A stretch of DNA of 64,000 nt from Mariniphaga sp041686935 (GTDB lineage: Bacteria > Bacteroidota > Bacteroidia > Bacteroidales > Prolixibacteraceae): contig JAWLCW010000025.1 in NCBI GenBank assembly GCA_041686935.1, positions 1 to 64,000 of the forward strand, written 5' to 3'. The position numbers and the translations under genes are program-made. The notes below the pieces were generated by a model. It did no database searches, was not told the origin of the DNA, and worked only from the letters and a program-made list of their open reading frames with translations. This document shows positions 1 to 8,785 of this stretch, one piece after another; position 1 is the first letter of the stretch; each line of letters starts with the position of its first letter.

Positions 1-2618
1 CGAAACGCCACTCAAAGGCGTTTTCGTAGATTTTGTTGCTGGCGATTTCTTCCAGTTCCGTTTCCAGCTTTTTGATGTCGGCGGCCAGCTTTTCGGTTTT
101 TTTGTTAAAAGCCTTTTTCTGGGTGGCGCTCAGTTCAAACAACCCCTGCTGGTTGCTGTGGGCAAACAGTTCGCCTTTTTGTTTGTTCAGCCGGACTCGC
201 CGTTTGTCGTTGGCGGCAATTTCGGTTTCAAAATCGTTTTTAATGATTTCGATAAGCCGCAACATTTCGTGTTTTTGCTCCTTACTTTTGGCGTTGCGGT
301 AGGTGTGCACAGCCAGACGGTAACCATCCACCCCATGCCGGCTGTTTTTCAATGCGGTTTTCAGGTTACTGTCTAGCGGGTAACGGCTGATGAGGGAATT
401 GCCGGTTTTAATGTTGATATCGATATTGGGCAGGGTTTCGAGGGTTTTTTCGGTGAGTTGGTGATTTGTTCCGGTGAGCTGGTGACTGGAGGTCACCTGA
501 TCATTATTTGTATTACTGAACAGGTGACTTGGAGTCACCAGCTCAGGTGTGGTGGTTTTGTAATACGCATTTTTCAGCAATTCGATCCACAACCTTAGCC
601 GGCAGATTTTCACCGAGTTGGGATTAATATCAACGCCAAACAGGCAATTTTCGATGAGGGTTTGCTTTTCGTGAAAAAGCGCCTCCTGCACCCGCTGTTT
701 TTCGGGGTTTCCTGGATGGTATTCAAACAGCCGGCCTTCAATGTCGGTAATCACCAACTCATCGTTGGCCACCTCTACGTGATAGTCGCGCAAAATTCGA
801 CCGTTGCGGTCAGTCAGGATTTTCAAATCGCTTTTCAACGCAATCATTTCATTCAATACACTCACCAGAAAATGTCCCGATCCCACTGCCGGGTCGCACA
901 CTTTCAGGCTGTTGATAATTTCGTTGGCTTGTTCTATCGTAAAATCCGATCTGATGGCATTATACACATCGTCTATACTTTTATACTTTCTATTTTCTTT
1001 TTCTTCCCTAATCCTGGTAATCCCAGAATCAGAAAAATCCTGGTTAAGACGTTTCCCTGAATCCCGGTTAAGACCATTGAATTTTTCCACCACCGCCCGC
1101 CGCACCGTTTCACGGGCCATGTACATGGTAATAAATCCCGGCGTAAAAAACGAACCGTCTTTATAACCGTTTATCTTTTCAAAAATGAGCCCCAGCACCG
1201 ATGCGTTAATGAGTGTTTTATTTTCTTCCTGAATTTCTTCAGAACCTTCGCTGGCAAAATCGTAGGCATCCAGAAACTCAAACAGGTAATGCAACGTGTT
1301 TTTTTCACCTTTTACCTTTTTGCCGGTGCGGTCGGTGAGCACGGTAGCGGGCAGCACCGGCAGCACATATTCATCTTCGAGATTACTAATACGAATGGTC
1401 TTGTGCTCCAGATTGTTCGGTTCAAACAGCGAACTGTTCAGGTACGGAATGTTACCAAACCGTTGTTTTACCGGCTCGCTGCGTTCGGTTTCGCGCACGG
1501 CAAGCACCTGAAAAAAGAGTTTGTTTAAGGCATCGTAATCGGGAATACGTTCGGTATTCAAAAACCGGTACGATCTGTCGTTCCGGTGGTATTTTACGAG
1601 CTGGCCTTCCAGTAATTTCAAAAACAGGATGCGGTTTATCCAGGTGATGGAAAGTTCCAGAGCCACATTAAAAAGTTGTTCTTCTTTGGTAGCGCCATAG
1701 TCCGACCGTTTTACCGATGACAGGCAGTCTTCGTAATTCAGAATAGTTATGGCGTTTTCGACGAGCGAACCCGCATGGCGTTTCTCTTCGGTTTTTCGGC
1801 CAATTATTTTTTTGTTGCCCTCTTTGGTTTCTTCCAGCCCGATAATATGGAGCAGTTCGTTGTAAAAACCGCGGTCGAGGCTGTTGCTGTCGTTGGCAAA
1901 CGGCAGTTTCAGTAAATGTTCTGGTGAAAACAGCTTGAAACCCGGTATCAGTTTCGTGTCGTTTTCCGGGTTTTTGCTTAACAACGATTTTTCAATATCG
2001 CGCAAATCGAAATGGGTGAAAGTGATTTCTTCCTGCAAATTTTCCACAAACGGGGCGGCAATGTTTTTATAAAAAAAACCGGTGTCGGTACCGCTAAGCC
2101 GCTTTTCTTCGAAGTCGGTAAACTGTTTTGCAAAAGCTCTGTTTTGGGCGAACCATTTTTCAAAATCGGTTGCATCAAAAATAAACCACTCGTAAATGTT
2201 GGTAACTACCAGGTGTTTCAGTTCGAGGTTTTTCCCGGAAATACGCTCGCGCAGGTAATACAAAATCAGTTCGTGCAGTGCCTTGGTGTTGATGTTCTCT
2301 ATGGAGAGCATTTCGGCTCTGTTCGATGGTTTTTTGGCTTCGATGATAACACCAACCGGGCTGCCGGCATTTTTACCGGTGTAAATGGCCAAATCTTCCC
2401 GCTCTTTGGTGTTGATGAAAAACCGGTCGTGGTAATACGTATTTTTCAGAAAATGGCTCACCAGGTTTTTATGAAATTCTTCCGATTCGGTTTCACTGAT
2501 GTGCCCCAACAACTGCTGCAGGTTTTGCTTGAAGGTTTCAATCTGACTGCGGTTGGGCTTGGTTTTCAGCCAGGCCTTGTTGAGCGCTTTTCTGGGTTTT
2601 ACGGGATTCAGCTTCATA
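1..2618 (-). CDS. Type IIG-like restriction/DNA methyltransferase, N-terminal 872 residues (partial)
   Basis: An uninterrupted minus-strand frame begins at ATG 2618 (MKLNPVKPRKALNKAW) and runs off the left edge. Residues about 40-100 hold a PD-(D/E)XK-like signature: D75, then E93-A-K95 in GVIIEAKKPSN, the likely nuclease site. Residues about 480-500 read FFTPGFITMYMARETVRRAV. Motif I of an N6-adenine methyltransferase, DPAVGSGHFL, lies near residue 574, followed by CLFGVDINPNSVKICRLRL. The NPPY motif and target-recognition part lie beyond the window. Nuclease, helical and methyltransferase parts in one chain match Eco57I/BpuSI-like type IIG enzymes, which modify and cut DNA with one polypeptide. 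Two repeat-derived in-frame insertions are visible (about residues 515-537 and 691-722). A BREX-like PglX-type methylase is less likely because of the N-terminal nuclease motif. Confidence 0.85.
451..546. repeat. Short palindromic repeats inside the restriction gene
   Basis: Two imperfect hairpins with arms like AGCTGGTGAC and GTCACC sit at 476-503 and 518-544. A partial copy (GGTGAGTTGGTGA) lies just before them. They are read in frame as a Q/V/T/S/H-rich stretch of the restriction protein. The same arm sequence recurs five times at 34525-34738, so this is a dispersed family. Confidence 0.65.
1005..1073. repeat. AACC(A/G)GGATT-type direct repeat inserted in frame
   Basis: On the minus strand the motif AACC(A/G)GGATT recurs (AACCGGGATTC, AACCAGGATTT, then ACCAGGATTAG) within about 65 bp. 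It lies between the FTPG helix and motif I of the methyltransferase. The encoded stretch is low in complexity and rich in N, R, D and S. The complementary strand reads as PNPGNPRIRK, a style of short repeat I associate with Bacteroidota genomes. It is probably a dispersed element tolerated in frame. Confidence 0.5.
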
Positions 2619-2795
2619 ACAATGGAAAAGATTCAAAAAAAATGAAGGGGCAATTTAGGAAATATTGGGAAAAGAGGGGAATTAAAAATATGTTTTTGCG
2701 AAATAATGTATCTGAATTTTCAGAACAGATAAAATGAAAAAGTGGCTACTTAATTGTTTTTTTCATGCATTTAATCAAATTAGTGGAAGATTATT

Positions 2796-3665
2796 TTATG
2801 ACATTCCCAAATATGATTTGAGCAGGAAATTTCTTTTTTTATCCCTTAACTTTTTTATAGCCCCCTCCTTTATTTGTCTGATCTTATACACTGATAAACC
2901 CATTATTTTTGCAATTTCGTCGCACGAAAGGGGTGGTTGATTATTCAATCCGAAATAATATTTTAAAATTTGGGCTTCACCTTTGGTTAAACTATTGAGC
3001 GAAAGTTCTATGTCTTTTCGTAAAGAACTTTTTAGCAGGTTTTGATCCGGTTCTGGCGTGTCTTCATCTTTTAAAAAATCGTATCGGTTTATATCTACTT
3101 CATTATCCAAAGGAGCATCAAGCGAAAAATGCATATTGGAGAAGTTTAGGGAAAATTTGATTTTTTCAGTTGAAATATTCAGTTTCTCAGATGCTTCATT
3201 AACCGATGGATCGCGCTGTAAACTTTGTTGCATGTTGTACCATGTTTTGTTTATTTTGTGAATTTCCCAGATTATATTTGCAGGAAGCCTGACAATACGT
3301 GAATGTTCTGAAATTGCCTGAACAATGGATTGCCGAATCCACCAAACGGCATAAGTTATAAATTTGAATCCACGGGTTTCATCGAAACTTTCAGCTGCTT
3401 TTAATAAACCAAGGTTACCTTCACTAATTAAATCGGGAAGACTAAGCCCCTGATTTTGATATTTTTTTGATACAGAAATTACAAACCGGAGGTTTGACTT
3501 TACAAGAGTTTCCTTTGCCTGTGAATCTCCCAGTCTCACACGTTTGGCCAATTCGGTTTCCTGTTCAACGGTGAGTAGTTCTGTTTTTCTAACTTCGTCC
3601 ATGTATTTTTGGAGCGACATTACATTGCGCGCTGTAATTTGCGGATAGATTATAAATGGTCTCAT
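2796..3665 (-). CDS. RNA polymerase sigma-70 factor, RpoD/SigA-type paralogue
   Basis: The 289-residue protein has region 1.2 (MSLQKYMDEVRKTELLT), regions 2.1-2.4 (NLRFVISVSKKYQNQGLSLP, then DETRGFKFITYAVWWIRQSI), region 3, and a region 4.2 helix-turn-helix near the C-terminus (CDEIAKIMGLSVYKIRQIKE). It directs core RNA polymerase to promoters. Length and architecture match the short Bacteroidota primary sigma factors. Divergent positions (HSRIVRLPANIIWEI and the C-terminal tail) suggest an additional group 1/2-like copy rather than the housekeeping gene. The start at 3665 gives the typical short lead into region 1.2. It stands alone, downstream of a small ORF and a coiled-coil gene on the same strand. 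Which promoters it reads cannot be told from sequence. Confidence 0.9.
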   Translation of the reverse strand: MRPFIIYPQITARNVMSLQKYMDEVRKTELLTVEQETELAKRVRLGDSQAKETLVKSNLRFVISVSKKYQNQGLSLPDLISEGNLGLLKAAESFDETRGFKFITYAVWWIRQSIVQAISEHSRIVRLPANIIWEIHKINKTWYNMQQSLQRDPSVNEASEKLNISTEKIKFSLNFSNMHFSLDAPLDNEVDINRYDFLKDEDTPEPDQNLLKSSLRKDIELSLNSLTKGEAQILKYYFGLNNQPPLSCDEIAKIMGLSVYKIRQIKEGAIKKLRDKKRNFLLKSYLGMS

Positions 3666-3732
3666 TACATTTCAATTCATGATGTAAAAAATCTGAAGAT
3701 TAATCCTGCAAAGAATTAAACCAAAAGTGCCA

Positions 3733-3894
3733 TCAGGGAAGCTGCCAGTCAACTACAAACTGGTATCTGCTTTTATTATCTTTATTATTGTGATAAAAAG
3801 CATTTCGGTTTTTTGGCTCCGAAATGGGAAGAGATGATTTCCTGTTCAGGGAAAAGATCTCTTCGCTTTCTTTTTTCTTTGAATAGAAATCCAT
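3733..3894 (-). CDS. Possible 53-residue hypothetical protein
   Basis: ATG at 3894 opens a 53-codon frame ending in TGA at 3733-3735. The protein is basic and polar (MDFYSKKKESEEIFSLNRKS, ending DWQLP), with no signal peptide, membrane span or known domain that I recognise. It starts 18 bp after the stop of the coiled-coil gene on the same strand, so co-transcription is plausible. It has no clear ribosome site, as is usual in this phylum. It may equally be chance. Confidence 0.3.
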   Translation of the reverse strand: MDFYSKKKESEEIFSLNRKSSLPISEPKNRNAFYHNNKDNKSRYQFVVDWQLP

Positions 3895-3912
3895 GGTAAA
3901 TTCTTTTTATAC

Positions 3913-4788
3913 TTATTTCAGCCTGAGTTGCGTGCTTCCCAAAAACCTGCCGCTGTTGTACAGGTTAAAAGTGTAAATTCCCTGTGTAAGTTTTTGTTTT
4001 GGAACGAAGCTCATTTCAACCCTTGTTTTTCCGGTTGCCCCCGAAGTTAATTGGTTGGCTGATGCAGTTAAATCTCCCGGTGTGCAGGTAATTTCCATTG
4101 CGGCAGCCAAATCTTTATTGCTTGCAAATTGATTCCCTTCGGGTGTTGTAATGGTAAAATAAAACTCTTTGGCAGAAACATTGGCCGGCAAATCGAAACT
4201 TATCATCAATTTGTTGGTTCTTCTGGCATTTACAGTTAATTTATCGTTTTTTCCACGAAGCGCTTCGGTACGGTAGTTATCCGAAATAATTGCTCTTAAT
4301 ATGGAGTTGTCAGCAGAAAGATCGGAAGTGGTTTTTGCATTTGATGCTATTTTATCATTCAGTTTAAGATTTTCAGCTTTTGCCTGGGCAAGCGATTTGT
4401 CCAACTCACTGATTTGTTTGTTTAACTGTGATTTCAAATTTTCAAGTTCATCAATTTTTAGCTGCAGCTCTTTCACAGAAACATTCTGTGCCCTCAATCT
4501 GTTGATTTCTGCATTTTTCTGTATAATTTTTTGATTGGTGTCCAGGATCATTTTTTCCAGAGAGGAATTCTTTCCTTTAATATCGGTTAGATCTTTTTTT
4601 GTGAGATTAAGCGATTTATCGAGTTGTAATTTTTGCGACAACAGGTTTTCTGACTTTATTTTTTCACTGTATAAATTATCTTTCAGTTTTGTGTTGTTTT
4701 CCTTCAACACGCCTGCAACTGCCAATAAAGCAGCAATTGCTGTAATACCCGCAAAAAGTAAGATTCTTTGTTTAATAATTGTTTTCAT
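3913..4788 (-). CDS. Membrane-anchored periplasmic coiled-coil protein, function unknown
   Basis: The 291-residue protein has one N-terminal membrane segment (about residues 9-27, LLFAGITAIAALLAVAGVL). A long heptad-rich coiled coil follows (about 28-165, rich in K, L, N, E and Q), then a compact beta-rich C-terminal domain (about 185-291, ending GRFLGSTQLRLK). The pattern suggests an inner-membrane anchor with a periplasmic stalk and head. I do not recognise the head domain. A good Bacteroidota promoter lies 40 bp upstream. The gene follows a sensor kinase/response regulator pair on the same strand after 124 bp and could belong to its regulon; that is inference. Confidence 0.75.
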   Translation of the reverse strand: MKTIIKQRILLFAGITAIAALLAVAGVLKENNTKLKDNLYSEKIKSENLLSQKLQLDKSLNLTKKDLTDIKGKNSSLEKMILDTNQKIIQKNAEINRLRAQNVSVKELQLKIDELENLKSQLNKQISELDKSLAQAKAENLKLNDKIASNAKTTSDLSADNSILRAIISDNYRTEALRGKNDKLTVNARRTNKLMISFDLPANVSAKEFYFTITTPEGNQFASNKDLAAAMEITCTPGDLTASANQLTSGATGKTRVEMSFVPKQKLTQGIYTFNLYNSGRFLGSTQLRLK

Positions 4789-4827
4789 GGCCTTTTCTAT
4801 TATTTATTCATAATTCAATTGTCGGAA

Positions 4828-4857
4828 CAAACATACAGCCATGGAATTAACCACAAA
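4828..4857 (-). promoter_or_regulatory. Bacteroidota-type promoter for the coiled-coil gene
   Basis: On the minus strand TTTG (4857-4854) is followed after 18 bp by TATGTTTG (4835-4828). This matches the phylum consensus TTTG-N(17-23)-TAnnTTTG at both boxes. The start codon at 4788 lies about 35 bp below the expected transcription start. Confidence 0.65.
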
Positions 4858-4912
4858 TGAAAATGAAATTAAAAAGAGATTAAAAAAAGTGGCAGAATTA
4901 AGTGCTTGTTAA

Positions 4913-6283
4913 TTAGATTTTTGCAGGAAGTACAATTTCGAATTCGGTACCTTTTTGGAGTTCCGATTTTACATGAATTGAACCATTATGTAGCGATACA
5001 ATTTTTTTTACAAGCGATAATCCGATTCCATGCCCAGGAGAGTGTAAAACATTTTTTGACCGGTAAAATGGTTCGAATATCATTTCCAGGTCTTTTCCAG
5101 CAATTCCGATACCCTGGTCTGAAAATTTCAAAATCAAATGATCGTTTAATGCATTCAGGTAAACTTCTGCTTTGTGGTTATCTGAGTATTTGCAGGCATT
5201 GTCCATCAGATTTACAATTGCTGTTTTAAGAAATAATTCATTTCCATAAATCTGCATTTTATTTTCGTCATCAATTTCATCTCCAAAATAAATATCGATG
5301 GTGTTGTTGGCGTTTCGGCCCAACACTTCATTCCTGCATTTCCAGATTACATCGTCTATCCGGATTGTTGAAAAGTCCAGTTCACCCTTATCGAGGTTTG
5401 TTTGTGCAAGCATCAGCAGTTTGTTTGAAAGGTTGTTTAAATCCTTTATTTCGTCAAGTACCGTTAATAAGGTGTTTTTATACTCTTCATTTTTCCTTGC
5501 TTTCATCAACACAACCTCCAACTGGCCTGTAATTACGGTTAATGGAGTACGTAATTCATGAGATGCGTTGGCAATAAAATTTTTTTGTACCCTGAATGCC
5601 AGTTCAAGCCTTTCCAGCATACTGTTGAAGGTTTTTGCAAGCCGGGCTATTTCGTCTTTTCCGTTTCCTGTATCTAACCGGTCATTCAGGTTTTTTGCTT
5701 CAATTTTGTTTGCCTGGGTTACAATGGTAGAAATAGGCGCCAGTGCCTTAACGGCAAATAAGCGCCCGGCAAACCAAACAAAAATCAGGCTGAGGGTAAA
5801 AACAACAATCATAATCAATCTTAGCCATTTTAACTTGTTTCTGCCAAAAATATCAGTTGCCGCTGCAAAAACTACAATGCGCTCATATTGTCCGGTATAA
5901 AACTGCCCGAAAATCTCATAGTCCCCTTTTCTGAACCGGATTTCCTGTTCGAGGCGAACCTCGCCGATGGTTGATTCGGGAAGATTTAAGAAGTTATCTT
6001 CATCGGTTGAATAAATTACCTGATTTTGGAAATCATAAATAACAATTTTTTCATTGGCCAGGTTGAGGGGGTTATTTTTTTCAATTTTTCGTAAAAGCTC
6101 TGAGTCAATTTCTTCAATATCGATTAGCATTTCTGCAACCAATTTGGCTTTTCTGCCAAGGCGGTCGTAGAATTCTTCTTTTCGGGCCTGTGAAAATGAA
6201 AAGTAAATGGCCATCAGAGAAACCCACAACAGCAGGGCAACACTTCCGAGAAACTGATAAGTTATTTTTTTGCGAATATCCAT
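4913..6283 (-). CDS. Sensor histidine kinase with HAMP domain (CusS/RstB-like)
   Basis: The 456-residue inner-membrane kinase has two membrane spans (about 8-30 and 153-172) flanking a periplasmic sensor of about 120 residues. A HAMP linker (about 173-228), a HisKA domain with phospho-acceptor H242 in NASHELRTPLT, and a HATPase domain follow, with N box NLMDNACKYS and G boxes DQGIGIAGKD and GHGIGLSLVKKI. Its ATG overlaps the response-regulator stop codon by one base (TAATG), indicating translational coupling. It should autophosphorylate and pass the phosphate to D51 of the upstream regulator. The signal is unknown; metal or envelope stress is typical of the family. All catalytic residues are present. 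Confidence 0.92.
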   Translation of the reverse strand: MDIRKKITYQFLGSVALLLWVSLMAIYFSFSQARKEEFYDRLGRKAKLVAEMLIDIEEIDSELLRKIEKNNPLNLANEKIVIYDFQNQVIYSTDEDNFLNLPESTIGEVRLEQEIRFRKGDYEIFGQFYTGQYERIVVFAAATDIFGRNKLKWLRLIMIVVFTLSLIFVWFAGRLFAVKALAPISTIVTQANKIEAKNLNDRLDTGNGKDEIARLAKTFNSMLERLELAFRVQKNFIANASHELRTPLTVITGQLEVVLMKARKNEEYKNTLLTVLDEIKDLNNLSNKLLMLAQTNLDKGELDFSTIRIDDVIWKCRNEVLGRNANNTIDIYFGDEIDDENKMQIYGNELFLKTAIVNLMDNACKYSDNHKAEVYLNALNDHLILKFSDQGIGIAGKDLEMIFEPFYRSKNVLHSPGHGIGLSLVKKIVSLHNGSIHVKSELQKGTEFEIVLPAKI

Positions 6284-6960
6284 TACTGGTCGTTTAAGAT
6301 ATAACCCATCCCAACGCGTGTATGAATAAGTTTTTTGGTAAAGTTTTTATCGAGTTTTTTTCGGAGTATGTTTATGTAAACATCTACCACATTGGTTCCG
6401 GTGTCAAAAGTAATATCCCAAACTTTTTCAGCAATATCGGTGCGGGAAACAACCCGGCCTTTGTTTCTCATCAGAAATTCGAGCAAGGCAAATTCCTTTG
6501 CGGTAAGTTCAATGTTTGAGTTTCCCCTTCGGGCCGTTTTTTTGTCCAGGTCAAGTTCCAAATCGGCTACTTTAATTACGGTGGAAGTTTGTACCACCCC
6601 CGTTGTTCGTTTTACCAGAGCCCTTATCCGGGCCAGAAGTTCCTTAAATTCGAATGGTTTTACCAGGTAGTCGTCAGCACCCGAATCAAATCCGGATAAT
6701 TTATCTTCTGTTGTGCCCAAAGCTGTAAGCATAAGAATTGGGACATTTGGTTTTTTTTCACGGATTCTTTTGCAGAGTTCAAACCCGTTTATGCCAGGCA
6801 AAATAACATCGAGTAAGAGGATGTCGTACTGGTTACGCAGTGCAAGTTTTTCCCCCATTTGTCCGTCATAGGCAACGTCGGTTGAATAGCCCTGTTCTTC
6901 GAGCCCCTTTTTTAAAAATTCGGCTACCTTTACTTCATCTTCTACAACTAATATTTTCAT
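6283..6960 (-). CDS. OmpR/PhoB-family response regulator
   Basis: The 225-residue protein has a receiver domain (residues 1-115, acidic pocket near E7-D8, phospho-acceptor D51 in LLLDVILPG, conserved lysine in DDYLVKPFEF). A winged-helix DNA-binding domain follows (about 125-223, ending RVGMGYILNDQ). ATG 6960 was chosen because the product then begins exactly at the canonical MKILVVEDE. A start further upstream would run into the neighbouring terminator and the OmpA-family gene. It is translationally coupled to the kinase behind it and forms a CusRS/RstAB-like pair. Confidence 0.93.
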   Translation of the reverse strand: MKILVVEDEVKVAEFLKKGLEEQGYSTDVAYDGQMGEKLALRNQYDILLLDVILPGINGFELCKRIREKKPNVPILMLTALGTTEDKLSGFDSGADDYLVKPFEFKELLARIRALVKRTTGVVQTSTVIKVADLELDLDKKTARRGNSNIELTAKEFALLEFLMRNKGRVVSRTDIAEKVWDITFDTGTNVVDVYINILRKKLDKNFTKKLIHTRVGMGYILNDQ

Positions 6961-6999
6961 TCGAATAAATTGTGTCAGCAATATAATTAAAACCCCGGC

Positions 7000-7031
7000 A
7001 AAAAAAAAGCCCCGGAGCCACTCCCCGGGAC
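7000..7031 (-). terminator. Rho-independent terminator of the OmpA-family gene
   Basis: On the minus strand the arms GTCCCGG and CCGGGGC (one G-T pair, 9-base loop) form a 7-bp stem directly followed by nine T residues. It begins 15 bp after the OmpA-family stop codon and separates that gene from the response regulator. Confidence 0.75.
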
Positions 7032-7045
7032 TTGGAATAGAAAAT

Positions 7046-8080
7046 CTATCTGTTTGGTGATGGTTCCAGAAGTTCAAAAAACTCGTCCAGTTTTGGCAGA
7101 ATTATGATTTCGGTTCGTCTGTTCAGGGCTTTCCCCTCAAAGGTTGAATTGGTTGTTTTGGGCACATATTCAGAACGTCCGCCTGCAGTCATTCTTTCCG
7201 GGGCAATTTCGTATTTGGTCTGTAATAACCTAACCACACTTGTTGCCCGTTTAACACTCAAATCCCAGTTGTCGGCCAGCTCGGCTGTCGAAATTGGTAC
7301 ATTGTCGGTATGGCCCTCCACCAGAATGTCGAGCTGTTTGTGGTCGTTTAACACGCGGGCAATTTTTCCAAGGACCACATCGGCTGCCTGGTTAATTTCG
7401 TATCTGCCCGATTTAAACAGCATTTTATCTGAAATCGATATATAAACCACTCCTTTTTTCACTTCAATATTTACATCTTCGTCGTTAATATCCACCAGCG
7501 AACGTTTTAGCTTCATCACCAGCGCAAGGTTGAGCGAATCTTTCGCGCGCATGGCCGATGTTAAGTCCTTGATGTATTTGTTTTGATCGTTAATGGCATC
7601 GAGCGATCTTTTTATACTCTCTGCGCCGGTCTTACTCACAACTGACAGGTCAGTTAGCCTGTCTAAAAGATTTGTATTGGCACTTTGGTAATAGTGCATC
7701 TGCTGATCAAGAATGTTGCCCTTGCTCTGCTCGTTTGCCAATTGGTTTTCAAGTAAAATGATTTTACCTGATAAATCTTTGTTGGCATTGAGTAATTTTT
7801 GATTTTCCGTTTCACACTGATTCAAATTTTTTGAAATATTTTTGGAACGGTTTTGTTCTTCAACCAGTATTTTTTTACTCACACACGATGTCATAAATAC
7901 CAGCGCAGTGAAAACAAGAAGCCCCTGTTTAAAACGGTTAATCCGGTTAAATCCCTTTTCTTCGATTTCTTCCTGCCAAAGTTGGTAAATGTTGTACCTG
8001 GCTTCCTTTCGTTGTTTTTTTACAACTCCTTCTTTTGTCCTTTTCCTGTTTAATGTTCCTGGATTTAATAGGTAATTCAT
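7046..8080 (-). CDS. OmpA-family peptidoglycan-binding lipoprotein
   Basis: The 344-residue protein has an unusually long polar N-terminal region (about 48 residues). A hydrophobic stretch then ends in a lipobox-like VFMTSC, suggesting lipid modification at the cysteine near residue 66. Residues about 70-190 are coiled coil. The C-terminal OmpA domain (about 215-330) contains VEGHTDNVPI, LSVKRATSVVR and RMTAGGRSE, plus the NRRTEI signature that binds diaminopimelate in peptidoglycan. It probably tethers the outer membrane to the cell wall. The long n-region could mean that translation really starts downstream at a non-ATG codon; no internal ATG fits. It stands alone, with a clear terminator. 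Confidence 0.88.
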   Translation of the reverse strand: MNYLLNPGTLNRKRTKEGVVKKQRKEARYNIYQLWQEEIEEKGFNRINRFKQGLLVFTALVFMTSCVSKKILVEEQNRSKNISKNLNQCETENQKLLNANKDLSGKIILLENQLANEQSKGNILDQQMHYYQSANTNLLDRLTDLSVVSKTGAESIKRSLDAINDQNKYIKDLTSAMRAKDSLNLALVMKLKRSLVDINDEDVNIEVKKGVVYISISDKMLFKSGRYEINQAADVVLGKIARVLNDHKQLDILVEGHTDNVPISTAELADNWDLSVKRATSVVRLLQTKYEIAPERMTAGGRSEYVPKTTNSTFEGKALNRRTEIIILPKLDEFFELLEPSPNR

Positions 8081-8292
8081 TTCTGTAATCTTTTAATTGT
8101 TTTTAATCTGTTTCTGAATTCACAATGTTTACGAAACAAAAAAAGGTACACCGAATTAAGCCGGAATGAATGAGAGATTAAAAAGTGATTAAAAAGATCA
8201 ATGCACGGTAAAGCTGCAATCCTTCAGCGTAAACTGCTGTTATTAAGCAAATTGATAAAAAGAGGGGATAGTTAAAAAAATGAAACCTTTTA

Positions 8293-8769
8293 TTATTCAT
8301 TTTGAATTTTCATAATCTCATCCTTCCAGTTAAAATCAACAGCCTCTTCCCACCACTGGGGCCAGTGGCGGCGGTGTTCGGGAACTTCGCAGTGCTGCAC
8401 CCGCTCCATGGGATGGTAAGGTTTGATGTCCAAAACCGGTGTGCCTTGCTCGGCATCGATAAACGGGGTGTAGATGATTCCTTTTACAAAATCGATTCTC
8501 GTAATATTTATGGTGCTTACCATTATTGGGTTGGGCCGCGAAGGAGCCCGGGTGGCAAAAACACCTGTTTGGGCGGGCCCTTTTTTAAACAGCTTTTCGA
8601 AAACCAGCTTTTCTCGAACGCCCTGATTATCTGCAAGGTGTGCCCACCATACAATTTGCAGGTGGCTAAAACCTTGCAGTCCGGTTAACCCGGGTGCTAA
8701 TTTTTGATCGAGGTGAATGGAAAATCCGTTTGCTTCTTTGTTTACGCTTCCGATGGATTCGAGATTCAT
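8293..8769 (-). CDS. trmO: TrmO-family tRNA (adenine N6) methyltransferase (TsaA/YaeB-like)
   Basis: The 158-residue protein carries the UPF0066/TsaA signatures GFSHLQIVWWAH, TGVFATRAPSRPNPI, DAEQGTPVLDIKPY and a final WW pair. In Escherichia coli TrmO methylates N6-threonylcarbamoyl-A37 of tRNA using S-adenosylmethionine. The RAPSRPNPI loop, the family hallmark, is intact. ATG 8769 was chosen over an upstream ATG at 8805 because that one lies inside the preceding gene. The protein lacks the longer C-terminal extension of the E. coli enzyme, like many short homologues, so its substrate is less certain. It lies 16 bp after the E2-like gene on the same strand and is probably co-transcribed. Confidence 0.85.
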   Translation of the reverse strand: MNLESIGSVNKEANGFSIHLDQKLAPGLTGLQGFSHLQIVWWAHLADNQGVREKLVFEKLFKKGPAQTGVFATRAPSRPNPIMVSTINITRIDFVKGIIYTPFIDAEQGTPVLDIKPYHPMERVQHCEVPEHRRHWPQWWEEAVDFNWKDEIMKIQNE

Positions 8770-8785
8770 TTTATATGGTTTTAAT

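Noticed and set aside
2012..2737. A long plus-strand frame opposite the restriction gene
   Set aside because: The minus-strand reading has clear nuclease and methyltransferase motifs; the plus-strand product is phenylalanine/valine-rich without domains.
6961..7077. An N-terminal extension of the response regulator with a hydrophobic segment
   Set aside because: It would cross a terminator and overlap the OmpA-family gene; the canonical receiver start is at 6960.
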